From contig JAZRQR010000217.1 in the NCBI GenBank assembly GCA_045650025.1, forward strand, positions 1-8,678: 8,678 bases of DNA, given 5' to 3'. Every line of letters starts with the position of its first letter. Position 1 is the first letter of the stretch. This DNA is from SVQP01 sp045650025 (lineage in GTDB: Bacteria; Bacillota; Clostridia; Oscillospirales; CAG-272). Below the pieces are notes generated by a model. That model was not told the origin of the DNA. It did not search any database and saw only the letters and a program-made list of their open reading frames with translations. A program made the position numbers and the translations under genes. Positions 1 to 6,075 of the stretch are shown in pieces.

Positions 1-300
1 GACAGACTTGCCAACTCCTACCGCCAGCTTGCCATGTTCCATCTGATGAAGGGCGACAAGGCAGCGGCGCTTGATTGCGCAGAAAAGATGGCTGATCACG
101 CCATTGCCTACGACACCCGCCCCGAGAGCGCAACCTACACCTCCCTGCCCATCAACTGCGTGCAGTACCAAAAGGAGACCGAGGGCGCGACCAAGTGCGC
201 AAAGCTGCTCGCCGGCAGATTCGGCAGCCGCATCTGGGCACCCATTCGCGATACCGAGCAGTTCCGCGCCATCGTGGCACGCATGAGCGAGTACGCGTAA
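1..300 (+). CDS. C-terminal part of a TPR-containing protein, probably an XRE-family regulator (5' end outside window)
   Basis: The reading frame is open from the first base and ends with TAA at 298-300, so only the last 99 residues are visible; the ATG at 34 is internal rather than a convincing start, because no ribosome binding site precedes it and the frame continues upstream. The segment is helical with TPR-like features: a YRQLAMFHLMKGDKAAAL helix pair, then an AEKMADHAIAYD helix, and an ending of the form WAPIRDTEQFRAIVARM. In clostridial proteins with an N-terminal Cro/C1-type helix-turn-helix, the C-terminal TPR half often ends in a similar 'PIRDDPRFKxIV' stretch (recalled from family knowledge, not searched). 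If so, the missing N-terminus would bind DNA. The helix-turn-helix itself is not in the window, so the regulator assignment is inference; another TPR protein remains possible. A hairpin terminator follows 14 bp after the stop. Confidence 0.8.
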   Translation, partial: DRLANSYRQLAMFHLMKGDKAAALDCAEKMADHAIAYDTRPESATYTSLPINCVQYQKETEGATKCAKLLAGRFGSRIWAPIRDTEQFRAIVARMSEYA

Positions 301-314
301 AATCGAATACAAAC

Positions 315-344
315 AACAGGGTTGCCGCACGGCAGCCCTGTTTT
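315..344 (+). terminator. Rho-independent terminator of the first gene
   Basis: A 10-bp stem (317-326 CAGGGTTGCC pairing with 331-340 GGCAGCCCTG, one G-T pair) encloses the loop GCAC and is followed by TTTT. It lies just after the stop codon at 300. The T run is short, so termination may be incomplete. Confidence 0.75.
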
Positions 345-371
345 GCGGTTGTGAAATGTAGTTGATGCGGA

Positions 372-483
372 CAAGGAGGTGCAAGCCCCTCCCCTACCCG
401 GTTCCGGGTTTACATCTCCAACAGCAAAACAATTTCATATGACCATTGCATCGTGCGGTAGGGGAGGGACTTGCTCTTCCTTG
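372..483. repeat. 112-bp MITE-like intergenic element with 26-nt inverted-repeat ends
   Basis: The ends 372-397 and 458-483 are inverted copies that match at 23 of 26 positions; the inner 17 nt (GCAAG-C/T-CCCTCCCCTAC) differ at one position. The 60-nt centre (398-457) has no coding sense. A small 12-nt palindrome (CCCGG-TT-CCGGG, 397-408) overlaps the inner end of the left arm. I see no clear target-site duplication at the ends. The GTAGGGG-rich arm resembles intergenic repeats scattered through gut Clostridia (from memory). It could be a non-autonomous mobile element, a remnant of one, or a transcribed structured repeat. Confidence 0.65.
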
Positions 484-508
484 CTTGGCACAAAGAATAT
501 ATAAAAAC

Positions 509-532
509 AACCCGCCGATTGCTCGGCGGGTT
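509..532 (-). terminator. Hairpin terminator, probably bidirectional
   Basis: A perfect 10-bp stem AACCCGCCGA / TCGGCGGGTT (509-518 with 523-532) has the loop TTGC. On the minus strand it lies just after the stop of the 94-residue gene and runs into TTGTTTTTAT; on the plus strand the stem is followed by ATTTTTATT. Either direction would work. Its position immediately behind the leftward gene pair makes that unit the likely user. Confidence 0.85.
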
Positions 533-540
533 ATTTTTAT

Positions 541-825
541 TCAATTCTCCTCTACGGGCTTTCCCTTGATCAACACCTGCGCTTTGCCGTTCTTGCCAAC
601 GACCAGTAACGCCTGGGTATCGCCCACGCGGAACGCCTCGCGGCGCGCAAGACCAAACCACAGAAATTTGCTTGCAAGCCCGAACGTCTCGCCGTCAATG
701 GTCACCGCCATTTTACCGCAAATGGGACGGCAGGCATACTCAATTTCGTGTGCGACCTCGTCCTCGACAAACGTCCAATGCTGCTTGATGCGGCTTTTTT
801 TGCGTAATTTTACGTAATTATACAT
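541..825 (-). CDS. Uncharacterised 94-residue protein, second gene of a leftward pair
   Basis: I do not recognise this protein. The N-terminus is basic (about residues 6-15, KLRKKSRIKQ). The rest looks beta-rich, with alternating hydrophobic residues around VTIDGE (41-46) and AQVLIKGKP (82-90), two cysteines (C32, C36) in CRPICG, and an acidic tail. There is no signal peptide or clear membrane span, so it is probably cytoplasmic. The start at 825 is supported by AAGGAAG a few bases upstream and by tight spacing: only 8 bp separate it from the stop of the larger upstream gene, which points to one transcript. A strong hairpin follows the stop. The link to the upstream gene suggests a shared task, possibly in sugar metabolism, but nothing in the sequence fixes it. 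Confidence refers to its being a real gene. Confidence 0.75.
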   Translation of the reverse strand: MYNYVKLRKKSRIKQHWTFVEDEVAHEIEYACRPICGKMAVTIDGETFGLASKFLWFGLARREAFRVGDTQALLVVGKNGKAQVLIKGKPVEEN

Positions 826-833
826 ACTCTTCC

Positions 834-1997
834 TTACTTTCCGTAGTTTTCAAAGCTTTCGTTGGTGCAGAAATCCTTCTTTTCGGTAAACTTGGCACGC
901 ATATCGGCAAGGCTGCCCGAATAAATCAGATAGCTGTACTCCAGCGGCACAAAGCTCTGCAGCTTGACCGCCTTTAAGGGGGCTACGTAATTGCAGGCAG
1001 CATCGTGCGGTTCCTTGGTGCCGCTGTACATATGTCTGCCGCCGATCAGCATATTGACGTTGGGCACGTAAAGTCCGATGCCCCAGTCGTTGTCATCGGT
1101 CCAGGCACACCATGTCTCGGTGTCCCCCTCGGGCAGCGGGAAGCGATGGCGCGGCCAATCCTCGGGCCAGAAGATCAGATCGCGGCGCACCGACAGCTCA
1201 TCGCCCGTCCAGGGCTTATTTCCGTCATAGAACCAGAAATTGCCCAAATAGCTGATGGTGTAGAATGCAGGCACCTCTTGTCCGTTCTTGGGATGCTCCC
1301 AGCCGGAGAAGTCCACAAAGCGGTTGTCTACGCGCACCACGTCACCGTCAAAGGCATAGGTGTTTTCCATATAGGAGGGGGTATACCACGCCTCGTGTCC
1401 CCAATCGCGCGGGCGGCACTTGATATACACGCTGTTCTCGGTGATCTCCACGTCCACCAGCTTGCTCTTGGCATTGGTGCGGTCACCGCCCTGCACGGGG
1501 TTATAGCTCCAGCGGTTGCCCATAAACTCACCGCACACAAAGGGAGGCTCGCTTGTGCCGTAATAGGATTGCTGCACCAGTCTGCCGGTATCAAAATTGT
1601 TGAGCAGGTTGCCAAGTCCCTCGGGCGCATTCTTATCCACAAAGCAGGAAAGGCCGCCGCCCCAGGCAAGCTCAATGCCCACACGGTACAGCTCGTTTTC
1701 CATATAGTAGGTCTCCTTTGCATAGACCGGGATCGCATCAGCACAAAGCTCGTGGATCTTGATCAAAGAGCCGCCCTTGATAAAGTCCACCTGCACGTTC
1801 ACGGGTGCTTTTGCCAGCTTACCGTCCAAGTAACCGTCAATCAGGCAGCGGAAGGTGCGATTCTCGCCCGCCTCCAGGAAAAAGTCCTCCGAGTAAAGCG
1901 CATCGTCTACGTAATAGGTCAGCGTACCCTTGACAGCAGCATCTGCGCTGTAGGACAGCGTATATCGGTTAAATGCAGAAATCTGTTCAAATTTCAT
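834..1997 (-). CDS. Uncharacterised 387-residue protein, probably beta-sandwich and carbohydrate-related
   Basis: This is a clear gene: AAGGGAG lies 7 nt before the ATG and a consensus promoter lies just upstream. No signal peptide or membrane segment is visible, so it should be cytoplasmic. The sequence is very rich in Trp, Tyr and Asn, as in sugar-binding proteins and glycan-active beta-sandwiches. Landmarks are NNFDTGRLVQQSYYG (133-147), NRWSYNPVQGGD (161-172), EVPAFYTIS (241-249), NKPWTG (260-265) and TETWCAWTDDNDWGIGLYVP (293-312). The order 'D-x-GR-xx-QQS-Y' then 'NP-x-Q-x-GD', with conserved Trp and Asp residues later, reminds me of large beta-sandwich proteins of uncertain role found near glycoside hydrolases, possibly with a mutarotase-like fold; this is from memory. 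I cannot name a catalytic residue or a CAZy family. A lyase, glycosidase or sugar epimerase role is possible, and a purely binding role is not excluded. It leads a two-gene unit. Confidence 0.9.
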   Translation of the reverse strand: MKFEQISAFNRYTLSYSADAAVKGTLTYYVDDALYSEDFFLEAGENRTFRCLIDGYLDGKLAKAPVNVQVDFIKGGSLIKIHELCADAIPVYAKETYYMENELYRVGIELAWGGGLSCFVDKNAPEGLGNLLNNFDTGRLVQQSYYGTSEPPFVCGEFMGNRWSYNPVQGGDRTNAKSKLVDVEITENSVYIKCRPRDWGHEAWYTPSYMENTYAFDGDVVRVDNRFVDFSGWEHPKNGQEVPAFYTISYLGNFWFYDGNKPWTGDELSVRRDLIFWPEDWPRHRFPLPEGDTETWCAWTDDNDWGIGLYVPNVNMLIGGRHMYSGTKEPHDAACNYVAPLKAVKLQSFVPLEYSYLIYSGSLADMRAKFTEKKDFCTNESFENYGK

Positions 1998-2026
1998 TTC
2001 CGTTCTCCCTTCGGTATGTTACCTTT

Positions 2027-2055
2027 ATTATAGCGCACTCTCGGCATTTTGTCAA
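2027..2055 (-). promoter_or_regulatory. Consensus SigA-type promoter of the leftward gene pair
   Basis: Read on the minus strand, TTGACA (2050-2055) and TATAAT (2027-2032) are separated by exactly 17 nt. Both hexamers match the sigma-70/SigA consensus perfectly. Transcription would begin near 2020, giving a leader of only about 20-25 nt that contains the AAGGGAG ribosome binding site. No obvious operator is seen within it, so expression is likely strong and not tightly controlled at initiation. Confidence 0.9.
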
Positions 2056-2115
2056 GAATTGCCCCTTTGATTCCATGCTTTTTGTAAATACAAGGTGAAC
2101 AATGCCGCCAAAGCC

Positions 2116-2144
2116 TTTACAAATGTAAAATTATGTTCTATACT
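2116..2144 (+). promoter_or_regulatory. Probable promoter of the ABC transporter-pepF operon
   Basis: TTTACA (2116-2121) and TATACT (2139-2144) are 17 nt apart in an AT-rich stretch. A perfect TATAAT (2146-2151) lies slightly downstream but has no well-placed -35 box. The leader to the ATG at 2190 would be about 40 nt. The -35 box is embedded in the small palindrome TTTAC-N4-GTAAA (2116-2129). Confidence 0.7.
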
Positions 2145-2161
2145 ATATAATGAAATAGTAT
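2140..2161. promoter_or_regulatory. Candidate operator: 7-8-7 inverted repeat over the -10 region
   Basis: ATACTAT (2140-2146) and ATAGTAT (2155-2161) are perfect inverted copies around an 8-nt spacer, covering the -10 boxes and probable start site of the rightward promoter. The size and placement suit a dimeric repressor site. Smaller palindromes lie upstream: TTGTA-AA-TACAA (2082-2093) and TTTAC-N4-GTAAA (2116-2129). No regulator gene is adjacent, and AT-rich DNA yields such dyads by chance, so this is a prediction. Confidence 0.4.
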
Positions 2162-2189
2162 TATTTTTAAGCATTCGTTCGAGGTAGTT

Positions 2190-2891
2190 ATGGCATTTAT
2201 TGAATTTGATAAAGTCAGCAAAATTTACCGCACGGGTCAGGTAGAGATCGCTGCCCTGCGCGACGCCTCCTTTACCGTGGAGCAGGGTGAGATCTGCGTC
2301 ATCGTAGGCGAGAGTGGTGCGGGCAAGACCACGCTGCTCAACATCCTGGGCGGTATGGATACGCTCTCCGGCGGCAGCGTGCGCTTTGACGGACAAAGCA
2401 TTGGCGATTTTACCGTGCGCCAGCTTTCCCAGTACCGCCGCGACAAGGTGGGCTTTGTGTTCCAGTTCTATAACCTGATCGGAAACCTGACCGCGCTTGA
2501 AAACGTGGAAATGGCTGCCCGACTCAAAAAGGGCTCCCTCTCCCCTGCCGAGGTGCTTGCCGACGTGGGACTTGGCGATCGCCTTTCCAACTTCCCCGCG
2601 CAGCTTTCGGGCGGCGAGCAGCAACGAGTTGCCATCGCGCGCGCTCTGGTCAAAAACCCCGGGCTGTTGCTTTGCGATGAGCCTACGGGAGCTTTGGACT
2701 ATGAAACGGGCAAGACCATTCTGGCACTTTTACAGCGCTCCTGCCGTGAACGCGGCACCACCGTCATCATCATTACACACAACCAGGCACTCTGCCCCAT
2801 GGCAGACCGCGTCATCCGCGTCAAGAACGGATCGGTCGTCAGCTGCGAGTGCAACCCCTCCCCCACTCCCATCGAGCAGATCGAGTGGTAA
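2190..2891 (+). CDS. ABC transporter ATP-binding protein, LolD/MacB/FtsE type
   Basis: This is a 233-residue nucleotide-binding domain with all motifs intact: Walker A GESGAGKT (40-47), Q-loop glutamine Q92 in FQFYNL, signature LSGGE (139-143), Walker B LLLCDEP with D163 and catalytic E164, D-loop ALD (168-170) and H-loop H197. Length and motif style, including the LNILGGMD stretch after Walker A and DEPTGALD, fit the family that powers FtsX/MacB-type permeases (lipoprotein release, peptide or drug efflux, envelope signalling). It hydrolyses ATP on the cytoplasmic face as a dimer. GAGG lies 5 nt before the ATG at 2190. The partner permease begins 30 bp downstream. The tail after residue 215 (CECNPSPTPIEQIEW) is short and non-conserved in look. 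The family is certain; the substrate is not readable from sequence. Confidence 0.97.
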   Translation: MAFIEFDKVSKIYRTGQVEIAALRDASFTVEQGEICVIVGESGAGKTTLLNILGGMDTLSGGSVRFDGQSIGDFTVRQLSQYRRDKVGFVFQFYNLIGNLTALENVEMAARLKKGSLSPAEVLADVGLGDRLSNFPAQLSGGEQQRVAIARALVKNPGLLLCDEPTGALDYETGKTILALLQRSCRERGTTVIIITHNQALCPMADRVIRVKNGSVVSCECNPSPTPIEQIEW

Positions 2892-2921
2892 ACCCTATTA
2901 CAATCATTACCTGGAGGTTTT

Positions 2922-5900
2922 ATGAAATTTCCATTTGGAAGGGCGGCGTGGCGTGAGATCCGGCGCCATCCGGGCAGATACCTGGCGATTCTCGCCATTG
3001 TAGCCCTGGGTGTGGGATTTTACGCAGGGCTATTCGTCATTGAGGACGCCATGCTAAGCACGACCGACCAATATATGGCACAATATAATCTATACGACTT
3101 TTCGGTATCCACCTCGCTGGGTCTTTCCCAAGAGGACGCCGAGGAGCTTGCCAAGCTGGACGGCATCAGGCACGCCGAGGGCGTGATTGCCACCGATGCG
3201 ATCTGCTATGGCAATACCGGAAGAACCGAGCAGATTTTGCACTTTATGAGCGTTCCCGAGCAGATCGGCGTGCCCGAGGTCATTGCAGGTCGCATGCCCA
3301 ATGCCGCTGACGAGTGCTTGCTGGACAGCAACCGTTACTCCGAGCAGGACATCGGCTCCACCATCCGCCTGCAAGACGAGACCGGCAACACGTTTGCATA
3401 TACCGAGTACACCATCGTCGGCATTGCACGCTCGGTGGAATTTATCAACTACCAGCGCGGTAGCACCTCGCTGGGCGGCGGCTCGATCACCGCGTTTTGC
3501 TATATTCCGCGCGACGGTTTTGCCACCGAATACTACACGGCGATCCACCTGGACGTGGACACGGATGCACCCATCTATTCCGACGCTTACAAGAGCGCCA
3601 TTGACGAGATGCGCGACGCCGTGACGGACAAGCTGGAGCTGCTTGCCACGCAGCGCGGCGCAGACCTGATCAAGCAGGCGCACGAGGAGATCGCCAAGGG
3701 CGTTGCCGAGTATGAAAAAGCCAAGCTGGAGCTGGAGCTGGCACGGCTGGATGCCGAAGAACAATTTGCCAAGGCAGAGGCGGACATTGCCCTGGGCGCG
3801 GAGCAGCTTGAGCAGGCAAAGATCGAGCTTGCAGAGACCGAAAAAAAGATTGACCTAGCACTTGCCAAGGCAACCGTGGACTACAACGACGCCATGGCAG
3901 AGGCAGATGCACTCATCGCAAAGGCAGACGCCATTGCCAATACGGTGGATTACGACAAATACCTGGAGGTCATCGATGCGCTGGCGCAGCTGGAAGAGGC
4001 ACGCGTCAATTTGCTGCGTCTGATCGAAGAAGAGCCGCAAAACCAAGAATACCCCGTGCTGCTGGCACGCGTAGAGCTCAAATCGCAGCAGATCACCGGC
4101 GAATACGCGCTGCTGCTGGCTACCATGAGCTACTACCACGATCTGCGCACCAAGGCGCAGGACATTCGCGACACCGCACAAAAGACCTTTGATAACCTGG
4201 ATCTGGCAGCTAAGGGCTTGATCACCATGCAAAAGCTGGAGCTGACCAACGCCGAAACCGAACTGACCATTGCGCAAAAGCAGGTCAATGCAGAGCGCAT
4301 TAAAGCCAAGCGCGAATTTGACAACGCGGAAAAGCAGCTGGCGGATGCGCTGGCATCCTTGGAGCTGCCCGAGGAAACCCTGCACAAGCTGACCCAGCCC
4401 AAGACCTACGTGCTCGAACGCGAGCACAATATCGGATATACCGCCATGGAGACCAACTCCACCATCATCTCGGGCATTGTCAACGTCTTCCCCGTCTTCT
4501 TCGTGCTGGTGGCAGCCCTGGTTTGCTCCACCGTCATGACGCGCATGGTCGAGGACGAGCGCACCGCCCTGGGCACGCTCAAGGCGCTGGGCTATGACAA
4601 GCGTGCGCTGATGGCAAAATACCTGATATACGCAGGCTCGGCTTCGTTTGCAGGCTCGGTGATCGGATTTTTCACAGGCACGTTTGCCATGCCGCGCATC
4701 CTCTGGGTGGCGTACAGGCTGATGTTCGACTTTACCGATACCCTGTTCTATGTATTTGATCCCATCCTGCTCCTGCTTTGTATCGCCGTTGCGCTGATCT
4801 GCTGCATGGGCACGGCAACGCTTTGCGTGCTGGGTGCCGCCAAGCAGATGCCGGCGCAGCTTATGCGTCCGCGCGTCAATGCATCGGGCAAGCGCGTGTT
4901 CTTTGAGCGCATTCCGCTGCTCTGGAAACCGCTCCCCTTCCTTTCCAAGGTTGCCCTGCGCAACATCTGGAGATACAAAAAGCGCCTTTTGGTCATGATC
5001 CTGGGCATCGGCGGCAGCACCGCGCTGTTAGTGGCGGGATTTGGGCTTGCCGATTCCATCAAGCCGCTGGCGGATTACCAATATGAAAGCATTTCGCTCT
5101 ACGACTACAAGATCACCTTTGCAGACCCCATGGGCGAGCAGGAGATTGCAGATTTTACCGCGCGCAACACGGAAAAGATCGGCAGTATGATGACCATGCA
5201 CCAATCCGAGCAGACCGTACAAAGCGGGCACGGCAGCCACGCGGCAACCCTGCACGTTTGCGAATCGCTGGAGGGCTACGTGGCGCTCTTGCACAACGAC
5301 CAGCCCGTGGCATTCCCCGAAACGGGCTACGCGCTCATCAATACGCGACTGGCAGATATCCTGCACGTCAGCCAAGGTGACACCCTGACGCTGACCACCA
5401 ACGACGGTGAGATCACCGTGACTTTAGGCGGCATTGTAGACAACTACATCGGCAACGTCGTCTACCTCTCCACCCGAACCTATACCGAAGCGACGGGCAT
5501 GACCCCCGAGATCAAGACCGCATTCGCCTTTGCTCCAAAGGGAGCTGAGGTTGACCGCACCGCTGCGCAGCTGCGCAACGATGAGGCGGTGGCGTACCTG
5601 GAGATGGGTGCTGATACGCAAAGCATGCTGGGCACTATGATGGAAAGCATGAATTACGTGGTCGTCGTGGTCATTGTCTGTGCAGGTGCACTTGCCTATA
5701 TCGTTCTGTATAACCTGACCAACATCAACATCACCGAACGCACGCGCGAGATCGCAACGCTGCGCGTCATTGGACTGTATCGCACCGAAACGCGCAGATA
5801 CGTCATGACCGAAAACTACGTGCTCTCGGTCATCGGCGCTCTGATCGGCATTCCCGCCGGCATTGCCCTGCACCGCTTCGTGATGTCCAAGATCGTGCTG

Positions 5901-6050
5901 GATGCCATCGCGTTCCCCGTGGTGATCCACCCCATCAGCTATCTGTATTCCTTTGCATTGACCGTTCTGTTTGCCATTTTGGTGGGACTTGCGCTGCGTC
6001 CGCGCATCGATCGCATTCCCATGGCAGAATCACTTAAATCCGTTGAATAA
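2922..6050 (+). CDS. FtsX/MacB-type ABC permease with a long extracytoplasmic coiled coil
   Basis: This 1042-residue membrane protein is the partner of the preceding ATPase, with GGAGGT just before the ATG. It is two FtsX-like halves in one chain. The first has TM1 (about 19-40), a large extracytoplasmic region (about 41-510) and TM2-TM4 (about 513-538, 566-590, 611-637). The second has TM5 (about 687-708), a smaller extracytoplasmic domain (about 710-905) and TM6-TM8 (about 911-933, 963-985, 1004-1025). The cytoplasmic coupling motifs match the family in both halves: EDERTALGTLKALGY (544-558) and ERTREIATLRVIGL (939-952). Each loop domain has MacB-like features, including GRMPN and IVGIAR in the first and GDTLTL and LGGIVD in the second. 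Residues about 228-480 form a heptad-rich Ala/Glu/Lys/Leu coiled coil, probably an antiparallel hairpin turning near 371-377. The eight-TM, two-domain layout suggests one permease chain with two ATPases. It may export a hydrophobic or peptide substrate, or drive an envelope enzyme by transmitting movement. Confidence 0.95.
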   Translation: MKFPFGRAAWREIRRHPGRYLAILAIVALGVGFYAGLFVIEDAMLSTTDQYMAQYNLYDFSVSTSLGLSQEDAEELAKLDGIRHAEGVIATDAICYGNTGRTEQILHFMSVPEQIGVPEVIAGRMPNAADECLLDSNRYSEQDIGSTIRLQDETGNTFAYTEYTIVGIARSVEFINYQRGSTSLGGGSITAFCYIPRDGFATEYYTAIHLDVDTDAPIYSDAYKSAIDEMRDAVTDKLELLATQRGADLIKQAHEEIAKGVAEYEKAKLELELARLDAEEQFAKAEADIALGAEQLEQAKIELAETEKKIDLALAKATVDYNDAMAEADALIAKADAIANTVDYDKYLEVIDALAQLEEARVNLLRLIEEEPQNQEYPVLLARVELKSQQITGEYALLLATMSYYHDLRTKAQDIRDTAQKTFDNLDLAAKGLITMQKLELTNAETELTIAQKQVNAERIKAKREFDNAEKQLADALASLELPEETLHKLTQPKTYVLEREHNIGYTAMETNSTIISGIVNVFPVFFVLVAALVCSTVMTRMVEDERTALGTLKALGYDKRALMAKYLIYAGSASFAGSVIGFFTGTFAMPRILWVAYRLMFDFTDTLFYVFDPILLLLCIAVALICCMGTATLCVLGAAKQMPAQLMRPRVNASGKRVFFERIPLLWKPLPFLSKVALRNIWRYKKRLLVMILGIGGSTALLVAGFGLADSIKPLADYQYESISLYDYKITFADPMGEQEIADFTARNTEKIGSMMTMHQSEQTVQSGHGSHAATLHVCESLEGYVALLHNDQPVAFPETGYALINTRLADILHVSQGDTLTLTTNDGEITVTLGGIVDNYIGNVVYLSTRTYTEATGMTPEIKTAFAFAPKGAEVDRTAAQLRNDEAVAYLEMGADTQSMLGTMMESMNYVVVVVIVCAGALAYIVLYNLTNINITERTREIATLRVIGLYRTETRRYVMTENYVLSVIGALIGIPAGIALHRFVMSKIVLDAIAFPVVIHPISYLYSFALTVLFAILVGLALRPRIDRIPMAESLKSVE

Positions 6051-6075
6051 TTTTTTGATAAGGAGATAAACCCCT

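Noticed and set aside
410..817. Overlapping frames of 83 and 123 codons on the two strands near the small unknown gene
   Set aside because: They run through the inverted-repeat element and the terminator hairpin, have no credible ribosome binding site, and read the 94-residue gene in the wrong frame or strand.
1005..2033. A 342-codon open frame on the plus strand
   Set aside because: It is the codon-register antisense of the 387-residue gene, has no ribosome binding site, and runs through the leftward promoter.
1998..2189. Riboswitch or attenuator in the divergent intergenic region
   Set aside because: Both predicted leaders are short (about 20-40 nt), and no terminator-antiterminator pair or known aptamer core is visible.
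2052..2624. A 190-codon open frame on the minus strand over the ABC ATPase
   Set aside because: It overlaps a gene with all ABC motifs and has the low-information composition of an antisense frame.
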